Under the pieces are notes generated by a model. That model was not told the origin of the DNA, ran no database searches, and worked only from the letters and a program-made list of their open reading frames with translations. Positions 48,061 through 57,128 of a stretch of 64,000 nucleotides of DNA are shown piece by piece; the first letter of the stretch is position 1, and the number at the start of each line of letters is the position of its first letter. This stretch comes from [Erwinia] mediterraneensis (lineage in GTDB: Bacteria; Pseudomonadota; Gammaproteobacteria; Enterobacterales; Enterobacteriaceae). A program made the translations under genes and the position numbers. Location of the stretch: assembly GCF_900604315.1 (NCBI RefSeq), contig NZ_LR026978.1:679518-743517 (forward strand), given 5' to 3'.

Positions 48061-48145
48061 ATCCTGACTGTAGCAAGCCAGCAGGTTGGGCTGCCATCAA
48101 ACAAAAGCAACAGTTACCAGCAAAATGTAACCAGCCATGTGATTT

Positions 48146-50419
48146 CTATGCATTTTTGCTACGGCTGTGCTTTTTAATCTCTACCAGGCAGCTCATGGCG
48201 TTCGGTCCCTGGGTCAGAGAAGAGGTGCCAATATCCAGCGTCAGTACGTTCGGATTACCTGCCCGGTCAACCGGCTGCCAGTCGGCGCCAAAGCCCGGAT
48301 CAAACCAGGCCCCGGTGGCAATAGTCACCACGCCCGGGGTTAATCCGTCGGTCAGGCGCACACCAGCCAGCATTGCGCCGCGCGCGTTACTGACCAGAAT
48401 CTCATCGCCATCCTCAATGTCACGCGCCGCTGCATCCTGCGGGTGCATATACAGCGTTTCGTGACCTGCGGTTTTGTTGTGCTGAACGCTGGCGGTCGCA
48501 TCCAGCTGACTGTGCAAACGATCGGCAGGCTGAATGGAGATCATATGAAGCGGATAAGCCTGGCTTAATGGCGAACCCAGCCACTCCTGCGGCTCACGCC
48601 ACTCGGGATGACCCGCCATATCCTCCAGCTGATAATCCGCAATGGTCTGGCAGAAAAGCTCAATCTTACCGCTGGCGGTCTTAATCGGATTGGCCAGCGG
48701 GTCGGCACGGAAGGCATCCATAAAGATATAAGGTTCGCCCCCTTCCGGCACCTCAACGTAACCCCGTTGCCAGAACTCGTCAAACTCCGGCCAGTGGATG
48801 CCTTTACGCGCATGCGCCAGCGCGCACTGCTGATAGAGATGGATAATCCATTCACGCTCGTTACGCTGCCCGGTAAAGGCGTCGCGGTAGCCGAGACGCT
48901 CCGCCAGGTCGGCAAAAATGTCGAAATCGTTACGCGCCTGGTACTGCGGTTTAATCGCCTGATGCATGGCCAGCACAAAGCGATCGCGCGAGGAGCCGCC
49001 GATGTCGTTGCGCTCCAGCGTGGTGGTAGCCGGCAGTACGATATCAGCCATCTGCGCCGCTGGCGTCCAGACAATATCCTGCACCACCACGGTTTGCGGC
49101 TTCTGCCATCCCTCAACCAGCCGGTTGAGCTGCTGATGGTGATGGAACGGGTTGCCGCCCGCCCAGTGCACCAACTGAATATCGGGATAGTGCAGCGTTT
49201 CCCCCTGGAAGCTGTAGGGCTGACCCGGATTAAGCAGCATATCGCTGATACGCGCCACCGGAATCGACAGCCCGGAAGGGTTAGTACCGGCAGACATCAT
49301 GGGCGCTGGCCCCTCAATACGCGGATTGCCGACGCTGTTCATCGAGCCGTGACCAAACGAGAAGCCGCCTCCTGGCAGCCCCGGTTGCCCCAGCATCGAC
49401 GAGAGCGCAATCATCATCCAGTAAGGTTGCTCGCCGCGATGGGCACGCTGTACCGAGTAGGAACAGGTGATAAAGCTGCGCTTGCCGAGCAACTGCTGCG
49501 CCAGCAGTGCAATGCGTGCCGCAGGAATGCCGGTAATTGCGCTGGCCCAGGCGGGCGTTTTCGCCACGCCATCCTGCTCGCCGAACAGATAGCTGCGCAG
49601 CTGCGGCCAGCCGGTGCAGTGGCTCGAGAGAAACGCCTCGTCAACCGCACCGCGTTGGGCGATTTCATAACCGAGCGCCAGCATTAACGCCACATCGGTA
49701 TTGGGGCGAATCGGGATCCACTCGGCGTTAACGAAGGCGGGACAGTCGTCGCGCATCGGGCTGATATTGATCACCGGCGTGCCTTTGGCGGCCAGCTGCT
49801 CCAGCGCGGGCTTCAGGCTGTGCTGTCCGGCACCGCCAGAGGCGACCTGGGCATTTTTCAGCGCCAGCCCACCGAATGCGATAAAGATCTCCGCATGTTC
49901 CACCACGTCCGGCCAGTCGGTAACGCGTCCGGTGAGCGGCATATAAGTGCCGATCACATACGGCAGAAAGAATTGCGCAGCGCCCCAGCTGTAGTTGCCC
50001 TGCTGATCGACGCCGCCGCCGCCCAGATTATAGAATCGACGCACCAGGGTACGCGCATGGTTAACGCGTCCGGCCGACGACCAGCCGTAAGAGCCGTTAA
50101 AAATGCCTGCCGCACCGTAGCGATCGCGTACGCGCCGGTTCTCTTCGGCGACCAGATCAAGGGCGGTTTCCCAGTCAACGGCGACAAAATCTTCCCGTCC
50201 GCGCAGGGTACGGTCGCTGTTTTCACGCGACTTTAGCCATGAACGGCGTACCATCGGCTGACGAATACGTTTGTCAGAGTAAACCAGCTCAGGAATGGTG
50301 TTGAGCATCGGGGAAGGATCGGCATCGGCAAAAAAGGGTTCGCAGCCAGTCAGGCGATCGTTTTCCGTAACGGCCGTAAAGGCACCCCAGTGCGCCAGGT
50401 GTGGCACTTTCTTGATCAT
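48146..50419 (-). CDS. BisC/TorZ-family molybdopterin S/N-oxide reductase
   Basis: 757 residues from the ATG at 50419; the frame is open further upstream but overlaps galR and is not conserved. The start MIKKVPHLAHWGAF aligns with the AAHWG start of BisC, with no Tat leader, so it is cytoplasmic. A molybdenum-binding segment GSYGWSSAG has S115 as the likely Mo ligand, and the molybdopterin-binding domains extend to the C-terminal NARGAMLAGV block. There is no N-terminal Fe-S cysteine motif. Members reduce biotin sulfoxide, methionine sulfoxide or trimethylamine N-oxide; the substrate cannot be set here. It sits between omr and galR, where E. coli has no such gene. Confidence 0.8.
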   Translation of the reverse strand: MIKKVPHLAHWGAFTAVTENDRLTGCEPFFADADPSPMLNTIPELVYSDKRIRQPMVRRSWLKSRENSDRTLRGREDFVAVDWETALDLVAEENRRVRDRYGAAGIFNGSYGWSSAGRVNHARTLVRRFYNLGGGGVDQQGNYSWGAAQFFLPYVIGTYMPLTGRVTDWPDVVEHAEIFIAFGGLALKNAQVASGGAGQHSLKPALEQLAAKGTPVINISPMRDDCPAFVNAEWIPIRPNTDVALMLALGYEIAQRGAVDEAFLSSHCTGWPQLRSYLFGEQDGVAKTPAWASAITGIPAARIALLAQQLLGKRSFITCSYSVQRAHRGEQPYWMMIALSSMLGQPGLPGGGFSFGHGSMNSVGNPRIEGPAPMMSAGTNPSGLSIPVARISDMLLNPGQPYSFQGETLHYPDIQLVHWAGGNPFHHHQQLNRLVEGWQKPQTVVVQDIVWTPAAQMADIVLPATTTLERNDIGGSSRDRFVLAMHQAIKPQYQARNDFDIFADLAERLGYRDAFTGQRNEREWIIHLYQQCALAHARKGIHWPEFDEFWQRGYVEVPEGGEPYIFMDAFRADPLANPIKTASGKIELFCQTIADYQLEDMAGHPEWREPQEWLGSPLSQAYPLHMISIQPADRLHSQLDATASVQHNKTAGHETLYMHPQDAAARDIEDGDEILVSNARGAMLAGVRLTDGLTPGVVTIATGAWFDPGFGADWQPVDRAGNPNVLTLDIGTSSLTQGPNAMSCLVEIKKHSRSKNA

Positions 50420-50582
50420 TTTATTGGGTCCGGCAGGGGAGAATAATAGAAACCGCAGCATAACATGAGCAGAAGGCTGTACGCATCTCTGCGACTCAGC
50501 TCCGATTTTCCCTCTCTTTTGCGACACCGCTGGCATTCTGTTGGCTTGATGTGCCCCCTGTTTTCCGTAACACTGAACACAT

Positions 50583-50598
50583 GTGTAAACGTTTTCCC
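50583..50598 (+). promoter_or_regulatory. GalR/GalS-type operator upstream of galR
   Basis: GTGTAAACGTTTTCCC matches the gal operator consensus (GTGKAANCGNTTMCAC) strongly in the left half and weakly in the right half. It ends 17 bp before the galR start codon, which points to autoregulation. Confidence 0.7.
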
Positions 50599-50615
50599 CG
50601 GAAGCAGGTAAGCGA

Positions 50616-51617
50616 ATGGCTACTATAAAGGATGTTGCCAGACTGGCGGGCGTCTCCGTCGCCACGGTGTCACGCGTAATTAATCATTCACCCAAGGCCA
50701 GCGAGAGCTCACGCCAGGCGGTAACCAGCGCGATGGAGCAGCTCCAGTATCATCCCAATGCCAATGCACGTGCCCTGGCGCAGCAATCCACCGAGACGCT
50801 GGGTCTGGTGGTCGGCGACGTTTCCGATCCTTTTTTTGGTGCCATGGTGAAAGCGGTTGATGAAGTGGCGGGCCAGACCGGCAACTTTTTACTGATTGGT
50901 AACGGTTACCATAATGAGCAAAAAGAGCGGCAAGCGATTGAGCAGTTGATGCGTCATCGCTGCGCGGCGCTGGTAGTGCACGCCAAAAAGATCCCTGATG
51001 CGGAACTGGAGCTGCTGATGAAGCAAGTGCCGGGGATGGTGTTGCTGAACCGCCAGCTGAAGGGGTTTGAACAGCGCTGTATTGCGCTTGACGATCGTTA
51101 TGGCGCCTGGCTGGCGACACGGCATTTGATCCAGCTCGGCCATCGTCAGATCGCTTTTGTCTGTTCCACCCATACCATTTCCGATGCTGAGGAGCGCTTG
51201 CAGGGATATTACGATGCGCTGAAAGAACATGGCCTGCCGTGCAATGAGCGTCTGGTTGCCTGGGGCGAGCCGGATGAGGTAGGCGGTGAACAGGCCATGA
51301 CCGAGTTGCTGGGCCGCGGTAAAAGCTTTACTGCCGCCGCCTGTTATAACGATTCCATGGCGGCCGGTGCGCTGGCGGTCTTAAGCGACAACGGCGTACG
51401 CGTTCCGGAAGAAATGTCGCTGATTGGTTTTGATGATGTTCTGGTTTCGCGTTACGTACGCCCCCGCCTGACAACGGTACGTTATCCCATTGTGACCATG
51501 GCGCAGCAGGCGGCAGAGCTGGCGCTGGCGCTGGCCAGCAATCATCCCTTGCCTGAAGTGACCAATATGTTCAGCCCCACGCTGGTGAGACGCCATTCCG
51601 TAAGTGGCCCCGGCTGA
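50616..51617 (+). CDS. galR: GalR, galactose operon repressor
   Basis: This 333-residue LacI/GalR-family repressor has an N-terminal HTH and hinge (ATIKDVARLAGVSVATVSRVI), then a periplasmic-binding-like core with NGYHNEQKERQA and DPFFGAMV, close to E. coli GalR along its length (343 residues, longer at the C terminus). It represses gal genes in the absence of galactose. A gal-type operator lies just upstream. The divergent neighbour is the BisC-type gene, and a repeat array follows the stop codon. Confidence 0.93.
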   Translation: MATIKDVARLAGVSVATVSRVINHSPKASESSRQAVTSAMEQLQYHPNANARALAQQSTETLGLVVGDVSDPFFGAMVKAVDEVAGQTGNFLLIGNGYHNEQKERQAIEQLMRHRCAALVVHAKKIPDAELELLMKQVPGMVLLNRQLKGFEQRCIALDDRYGAWLATRHLIQLGHRQIAFVCSTHTISDAEERLQGYYDALKEHGLPCNERLVAWGEPDEVGGEQAMTELLGRGKSFTAAACYNDSMAAGALAVLSDNGVRVPEEMSLIGFDDVLVSRYVRPRLTTVRYPIVTMAQQAAELALALASNHPLPEVTNMFSPTLVRRHSVSGPG

Positions 51618-51628
51618 GGTGTCAGCTG

Positions 51629-52147
51629 TCTCTCCCTGCGGGAGAGGGTCAGGATGAGAGGGAAGACCGCACGGACTATTCCCCTCTCCCTCCGGGAGAG
51701 GGTCAGGGTGAGGGGGAAGGCCGCACGGAACAATCCTCAGCGCCCCGGAAGCCGGAACCGGGGAGCCGTCTGCAGGTCCCTGCTTCTTTCTTTGTATGTG
51801 GTGTGGTCTGAAAGGTTGTTAATGCGTTGAGTCAGTGCGTTTTTTCCCTCACCCCAGCCCTCTCCCGGAGGGAGAGGGGGAAAAGAGTGCCGGTCTGAAA
51901 GCATGGAGAAAAAAAGGCCGCACGGAACAATCCCCTCTCCCTCCGGGAGAGGGGAAAAGAGTGCCGGTCTGAAAGCATGGAGAAAAAAGGCCGCACGGAA
52001 CAACCCCCTCTCCCTTCGGGAGAGGGTCAGGGTGAGGAGAAGGCCGCACGGACTATTCCCCTCTCCCTCCGGGAGAGGGTCAGGGTGAGGGGAAGGCCGC
52101 ACGGAACAATCCCCTCTCCCTCCGGGAGAGGGTCAGGGTGAGGGGAA
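51629..52147. repeat. Palindromic repeat array 1 (galR - GNAT gene)
   Basis: Seven GC-rich hairpin cores of the form CCTCTCCC-TCC-GGGAGAGG are found near 51631, 51681, 51859, 51932, 52005, 52058 and 52110. Most are followed by TCAGGGTGAGGGG and a spacer with AAGGCCGCACGGAACAAT. Spacing is 53-54 bp for simple units and about 73 bp where an extra GTGCCGGTCTGAAAGCATGG segment is present; the copy at 51859 is inverted. A unique stretch of about 100 bp (51736-51840) splits the array. It occupies the 550-bp gap between convergent galR and the acetyltransferase gene. No gene is supported there. Confidence 0.9.
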
Positions 52148-52167
52148 AAGTGCAGCGCGGCTCATCG

Positions 52168-52644
52168 TCAGGCGGGCTCAGCTGTCAGTGCAAGTCTCTT
52201 CTGATACAACCGTACCTGCTTATCCGGGTATTCCAGCGCCTCGCCCTGATAACGCCAGCCGAAGCGTTCATAATAGCCGCCGAACGTTGACCAGAGCCAG
52301 AGCTCAGGGTAGCCGCGCTCGTGCGCCCAGCGGATAACGTGCTGCTGCAACACTTCGCTCAGGCCCCTGCCGCGCGCCGCTTCATCAACGTAAAGCGCCG
52401 CCAGCCAGGGGAAAAGATCCTGACGGCTGATGAGATCGCAACGCCAGAAGCCCACGGTGCCCAGGGCTCTGCCTTGTTCCGTCGCCACAAAGGTCACCGG
52501 AAACTCAGCGCCGAGCAAGCTGCTCTGGATAATACTGGCAAAAAAATCGCGGCTGTCTTCACTGCCAAAGGCGCGCCACAGCCAGCCGGTCAGCTGCTCT
52601 GCATGCTGCGGTGCCTCGGTCAGCGGCACAATCTTAATGGTCAT
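52168..52644 (-). CDS. GNAT-family N-acetyltransferase
   Basis: This 158-residue single-domain GNAT protein has the acetyl-CoA-binding motif (LYVDEAARGRGLSEVL, R/Q-x-x-G-x-G/A type) near residues 88-103 and the late WSTFGGYYERFGWRY block common in the fold. Substrate unknown. It ends at the edge of repeat array 1 and lies 23 bp downstream of lysA on the same strand, so it could be expressed with lysA. E. coli has no gene in this position. Confidence 0.82.
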   Translation of the reverse strand: MTIKIVPLTEAPQHAEQLTGWLWRAFGSEDSRDFFASIIQSSLLGAEFPVTFVATEQGRALGTVGFWRCDLISRQDLFPWLAALYVDEAARGRGLSEVLQQHVIRWAHERGYPELWLWSTFGGYYERFGWRYQGEALEYPDKQVRLYQKRLALTAEPA

Positions 52645-52667
52645 CTTTCCTGTCCCTGTCAGGGCGC

Positions 52668-53924
52668 TCAGCCCATCTCCAGCGCCAGCAACTCCTGAAT
52701 CGTCTGAGCACGACGGATCTCGCGCGGCTGGCCATTTTCAAACAGCACTTCAGGTATCAGCGGGCGGCTGTTGTAATTTGATGACATCGAAGCGCCATAA
52801 GCGCCGGCGTCATGGAACACCAGATAATCACCCACCTGCGCAGCCGGTAAGGCGCGGGTTTCTACTTTGCCGCCTTCCAGTTGAGTGAACACATCTCCTG
52901 ACTCACACAGCGGCCCCGCCACCACGGTTTCCCGGGTCTGAGACTCATCCAGGGTGCGGCCATCGCCCGCCAGCAGGGAAATATGGTGATAACTGCCATA
53001 CATGGCAGGACGCATCAGGTCGCTGAAGCCAGCATCCACCAGCACAAAATGACGACTGCCCATGTTTTTCACGGCACGCACCTGCGACACCAGAACTCCG
53101 GCTTCGGCTACCAGGAAACGCCCAGGTTCGATCTCCAGCTTCACCTCATGTCCCAAATGGGCTGCAATACGATTACGCGCCGCGTTCCACAGGCCAAAAT
53201 AGTGCCCGGTATCAATCGCCTCTTCGCCATACCGGTAAGGAATCGACAGACCACCTCCCGCAGAAATCGCGCTGAGATCCTGACCAAACTGCACCACCTG
53301 ATTGACCATGGCGTCACACACCTGTTCCAGATGACCATAATCGACGCCAGAGCCAATATGCATATGGATGCCCACCAGTTTCAGGCCGTACTGCTGAATC
53401 GCCGCCAGCGCCAGCGGCAGATCGGCGTGCCAGATACCGTGCTTGCTGTTTTCTCCGCCAGTATTGGTTTTCTGGCTGTGACCATGACCAAAGCCCGGAT
53501 TGACGCGCAGCCACACCCCATGACCCGGTGAAACAGCACCCAGCTGATGCAGCATATCCACCGAACCGGCATTGACCGGCACCTGCAGCTCTACAATACG
53601 CGCCAGCCCGGCCTGATCGAAAACATCCGCAGTAAAGACGATCTCATCCCCGCCCGCCTGATACCCTGCCGCCAGCGCACGTTCGATCTCACCGGTCGAC
53701 ACAGAATCGACGTTGACGCCAGCGGCGCGCATCAGACGCAGAATATGGATATTTGAGCAGGCTTTTTGCGCAAAACGTACCACATCAAACGCGTTTAACT
53801 GAGCAATACGCTGCTGAATAATGGCGGCATCATAAGCCCAGAACGGCCCCTGATAATGGTGGGCCAGCGGCAGCAGGTTCCGGGCGCTGAGCGCAGTAGC
53901 GGGTTGGTTTAACGGACGTGGCAT
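52668..53924 (-). CDS. lysA: LysA, diaminopimelate decarboxylase
   Basis: 418 residues from the ATG at 53924, which has a GGAGAA site and gives MPRPLNQPATALSARNLLPL, aligned with E. coli LysA (420). It is a PLP enzyme of fold type III. The PLP lysine lies in the VRFAQKACSN segment and the conserved GGGLSIPY and CESGDVF motifs are present. It decarboxylates meso-diaminopimelate to lysine, the last step of the pathway. The divergent neighbour lysR is its known activator. Confidence 0.95.
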   Translation of the reverse strand: MPRPLNQPATALSARNLLPLAHHYQGPFWAYDAAIIQQRIAQLNAFDVVRFAQKACSNIHILRLMRAAGVNVDSVSTGEIERALAAGYQAGGDEIVFTADVFDQAGLARIVELQVPVNAGSVDMLHQLGAVSPGHGVWLRVNPGFGHGHSQKTNTGGENSKHGIWHADLPLALAAIQQYGLKLVGIHMHIGSGVDYGHLEQVCDAMVNQVVQFGQDLSAISAGGGLSIPYRYGEEAIDTGHYFGLWNAARNRIAAHLGHEVKLEIEPGRFLVAEAGVLVSQVRAVKNMGSRHFVLVDAGFSDLMRPAMYGSYHHISLLAGDGRTLDESQTRETVVAGPLCESGDVFTQLEGGKVETRALPAAQVGDYLVFHDAGAYGASMSSNYNSRPLIPEVLFENGQPREIRRAQTIQELLALEMG

Positions 53925-54030
53925 AACAATTTCTCCAGTTGCGATGGGACTATTTAGCCACAGCCCTGCCATGCTGAAAAATATCTGTTTTAACGCCAGC
54001 TATGCAAATATGATATGGGCAGGAGCGATC

Positions 54031-54951
54031 ATGGCAAAAATAAACTGGCGACAAATCGAAATTTTTCATGCGGTAATGACCAGCGGCAACCTGACGCAGG
54101 CGGCGGCTCTGCTGCATACGTCACAACCCACCGTAAGCCGCGAGCTGGCGCGTTTTGAAAAACAGTTGGGCATGATGCTGTTTGAACGGGTACGTGGCCG
54201 TTTACAGCCTACCGTGCAGGGGCTCCGTCTGTTTGAGGAAGTACAACGCTCCTGGTATGGCCTTGACCGTATTATGGATACCGCCGCGGGACTGCGTCAG
54301 TTCCGCCAGGGGGAACTCTCTGTCGCCTGCCTGCCCGTCTTCTCACAGTCACTACTGCCGCCGCTCTGCCAGCCCTTTCTGCAGCGCTATCCCGATGTCA
54401 GTATGAATATTATCCCGCAAGAGTCGCCATTACTGGAGGAGTGGCTGTCGGCGCAGCGCTACGATCTGGGCCTGACGGAAACCCGCCACGCCCCCGCCGG
54501 GACCGACCGGCTGGAACTCCTCACCTGCGATGAAGTGTGCGTGCTGCCCGCTGCGCATCCCCTCGCGCAGCGCGAGGTGCTGACCCCGCACGATTTTCAC
54601 GGGCAGAACTATGTCAGCCTGTCGCGCAGCGACAGCTATCGCCAGCTGCTGGACACGCTGTTTCAGGAGCAAAATGTGGAAAGACGGCTGGTGGTGGAGA
54701 CGCACAGCGCAGCTTCGGTGTGCGCCATGGTCAAGGCCGGGGCGGGCATTTCAGTGGTCAACCCGCTGACGGCGCTCGATTACGCCGACAGCGGGGTGGT
54801 GATGCGCCGCTTTAGCGTGGCGATACCTTTTACCGTTAGTCTGGTGCGACCACGGCATCGCCCCGCTTCCGCGCTGGTGGATGCCTTTGTTGCCCATCTG
54901 CAACAGCAGGCAACGCAGTTTTATCCACGCATTACGGAAACGCTGGCTTAA
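54031..54951 (+). CDS. lysR: LysR, activator of lysA
   Basis: 306 residues from the ATG at 54031, which has an AGGAG site and aligns with the E. coli start. It has an N-terminal HTH (SGNLTQAAALLHTSQPTVSREL) and a C-terminal effector domain that senses diaminopimelate/lysine status. It is the founding member of the LysR family, activating lysA divergently from the 106-bp shared interval. Its stop overlaps the stop of the convergent transporter gene by 4 bases. Confidence 0.95.
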   Translation: MAKINWRQIEIFHAVMTSGNLTQAAALLHTSQPTVSRELARFEKQLGMMLFERVRGRLQPTVQGLRLFEEVQRSWYGLDRIMDTAAGLRQFRQGELSVACLPVFSQSLLPPLCQPFLQRYPDVSMNIIPQESPLLEEWLSAQRYDLGLTETRHAPAGTDRLELLTCDEVCVLPAAHPLAQREVLTPHDFHGQNYVSLSRSDSYRQLLDTLFQEQNVERRLVVETHSAASVCAMVKAGAGISVVNPLTALDYADSGVVMRRFSVAIPFTVSLVRPRHRPASALVDAFVAHLQQQATQFYPRITETLA

Positions 54952-56111
54952 GCGCGCGCCGTCTGTGCCTGGCCGCCGGTGTTGCGGAAAGTAATGGCGC
55001 AAACAATCAGGCCGAGCGCTGCCAGCACGGCTGCCGCCACCGGCACCGAGGTCAGACCATAACTGCGCTCAATCACCGCGCCGCCCACCCAGGCCCCCAG
55101 CGCATTACCCACGTTAAAAGCGGAGATATTGAGCGTTGACACCAGGTTCGGTGCCTCTTTGCCGTGACGTACCACGTTGATTTGCAGGCCGGGTACGGTG
55201 GCGAACGTCGCCATCGCCCAGAGGAACAGCGTGACTTCGGCCAGCCAGAAGCCGTGGCTGGTCCAGCTGAACAGCAGCGAAAACAGCGCGATCAGGGCAA
55301 AGCTCAGCATCAGGCTGAAAGAGACTTTCCAGTCCGCCAGTTTGCCGCCGAGAATATTCCCCACCGTCAGACCTGCGCCAATCAGGAACAGCGTCCAGCT
55401 GACGCCACGGTTGCTGATGCCGGTCACCTGCAGCAGCAGCGGAGCGATATAGCTGAACAGCGCAAACATCGCTGCGGCAAAGCAGACGGTCATCAGCAAC
55501 GACAGCCACAGCTTGCCGTTTGCCAGCGCGCTCACTTCGCTCGCCAGATGCACCGGCTTCTCTTCTTTATTTGTTGGCAGGTTGACAATCAGCGCGACAA
55601 ACGCCAGCACGCCGATAATGGCTACGCCCCAGAAGGTGGCGCGCCAGCCAAACAGCTGACCAAACCAGGTGCCGAGCGGTACGCCCAGTACGTTCGCCAG
55701 CGTCAGACCGGTGAACATCAGCGCCACCGCAGAGGCCTGACGACCCGGTGCTACCAGGCTGGCAGCCACCACCGCGCCAATGCCAAAAAAGGCACCGTGA
55801 CAGAGCGCCGTCACTACGCGCGCCAGCATCAGCAGGTTATAACTGTACGCCAGCGCACAAAGGATATTGCCGATGATAAAAATGCTCATCAGCAGTATTA
55901 AGGTTTTTTTCCGCGGCAGCTTCGCTGTCAGCAGCGCCATGACCGGCGCACCGATGGCCACGCCCAGCGCATAGCCGCTGATCAGCCAGCCCGCAGAAGG
56001 AATGGTCACCTGCAGATCCCCTGCCACTTCCGGCAGTAACCCCATAATGACAAATTCCGTGGTGCCGATAGCGAACGCACTCAGCGCCAGTGCCAGTAAT
56101 GCAACAGGCAT
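54948..56111 (-). CDS. MFS transporter, DHA1 type (YdhP/AraJ-like)
   Basis: 387 residues from the ATG at 56111, which has a GGGAG site; a TTG 5 codons earlier is less likely. There are twelve membrane segments. The N-terminal IGTTEFVIMGLLPEVA block, RVVTALCHGAFFGIGAVVAA and the late LNISAFNVGNALGAW block are characteristic of the YdhP/AraJ group of drug/sugar efflux proteins. The substrate is not known. It is convergent with lysR, overlapping by 4 bases at the ends. Confidence 0.85.
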   Translation of the reverse strand: MPVALLALALSAFAIGTTEFVIMGLLPEVAGDLQVTIPSAGWLISGYALGVAIGAPVMALLTAKLPRKKTLILLMSIFIIGNILCALAYSYNLLMLARVVTALCHGAFFGIGAVVAASLVAPGRQASAVALMFTGLTLANVLGVPLGTWFGQLFGWRATFWGVAIIGVLAFVALIVNLPTNKEEKPVHLASEVSALANGKLWLSLLMTVCFAAAMFALFSYIAPLLLQVTGISNRGVSWTLFLIGAGLTVGNILGGKLADWKVSFSLMLSFALIALFSLLFSWTSHGFWLAEVTLFLWAMATFATVPGLQINVVRHGKEAPNLVSTLNISAFNVGNALGAWVGGAVIERSYGLTSVPVAAAVLAALGLIVCAITFRNTGGQAQTARA

Positions 56112-56484
56112 AACACACTCTCCCAAACAGATGAAAAAACGCAGGCGGACCGCTTTGCGACAACAAAGCGGTGCAAGGGACGCTTATTAAAATTTGATCT
56201 GCGTCACGGTGGGTATTAAATCATAGCCATGAAGCGGCATACAGCCTGTTACCCGCAAGTGACCCTTGCGGCCAGCGCAATAATCTGCGGTAGTTTTCTT
56301 CTGCCGCGCCAGGGCTGTATCTGACACCCGGTGGCGGAACCGCCCGGAAATAGGGTGTTTTTGCTGCTGTTTTGCCCCCATTTGCACGCAAATTTCGCGG
56401 TAAAGTAAGCTTCTTACTGACGATACCTCCATGAATGGCCCGCAATTCACGGCCGATTCGTGATCATCTTTCACGGGAGAAGGC
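56112..56484. other. Interval upstream of the 56.5-kb lipoprotein gene
   Basis: 373 bp between two divergent genes. No supported gene, RNA or strong hairpin is seen. GTAAGCTTCTTAC (56406-56418) is a short near-palindrome that could mark an operator ahead of the lipoprotein gene. Confidence 0.3.
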
Positions 56485-57111
56485 ATGCGATCACTCATTA
56501 TTCTGCTGGCGTGCTGGCTAAGCGGCTGTTCTGTTGGTCATTATGAAGTGAGCCGCGAGGCGCATAAGCGGGTCGATATGACAGTGACCGGCATTCCCAC
56601 CGTGCTGGGTCTGGGCACGCTGGGCACCACCATTCCGCTCACTGAACAATACAGCCTGACCGCTGCCCATGTGGCGAAGTATTCCCTTTACCGGGTGAAG
56701 GCTTACCATCCCGAATGCGATATCGCGCTGGTTTATCATAAAAACCAGCCAGCTGAACTGCCTGCCGCGTTTCGCAACAGCTATATCGGCGAGCGGGTGA
56801 ATTTCTATGGCTACAGTTTCCTTTCTGCGCTGCCGGTCGCTTCCAGCGGCCATAACCTGGTCAACACCTCGCTGGCGAATGACTGGAACAAAGCGAGTTG
56901 CGTGGTAGTCGCCACCAATGCCGGTGTGGTGCAAGGCATGTCGGGCGGCGCGGTTTACAACGCCTCCGACGACACCCTGGCAGGCGTTATTGTTGGCTAC
57001 AGCAAGCGCATCAATGACAATCAGAGCGGTAAAACGTTGTATAAGAATGTGGCGCTCTATGTGCCCTATGCCCGCTTCCAGAGCTGGCTGGAAAACGCTC
57101 TGAAATCCTGA
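56485..57111 (+). CDS. Putative lipoprotein with trypsin-like serine protease fold
   Basis: This 208-residue protein has a short signal peptide and lipobox LSGC (C15, then S-V), so it is probably an outer-membrane lipoprotein. A chymotrypsin-like triad can be placed: H62 in LTAAHV, D79 in CDIALV and S153 in QGMSGGAV, in the right order and close to the usual motifs (TAAHC, DIAL, GDSGG). It is short for the S1 family and lacks a PDZ domain. I do not recognise a named gene. It has an upstream GGGAGAAG ribosome-binding site and a possible terminator after it. Whether it is an active protease is an inference. Confidence 0.7.
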   Translation: MRSLIILLACWLSGCSVGHYEVSREAHKRVDMTVTGIPTVLGLGTLGTTIPLTEQYSLTAAHVAKYSLYRVKAYHPECDIALVYHKNQPAELPAAFRNSYIGERVNFYGYSFLSALPVASSGHNLVNTSLANDWNKASCVVVATNAGVVQGMSGGAVYNASDDTLAGVIVGYSKRINDNQSGKTLYKNVALYVPYARFQSWLENALKS

Positions 57112-57128
57112 TCGCAGCCAGTAAAAAT

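Noticed and set aside
50420..50665. N-terminal extension of the BisC-type protein
   Set aside because: It overlaps galR and its operator, and family alignment starts at MIKKVPHLAHWG.
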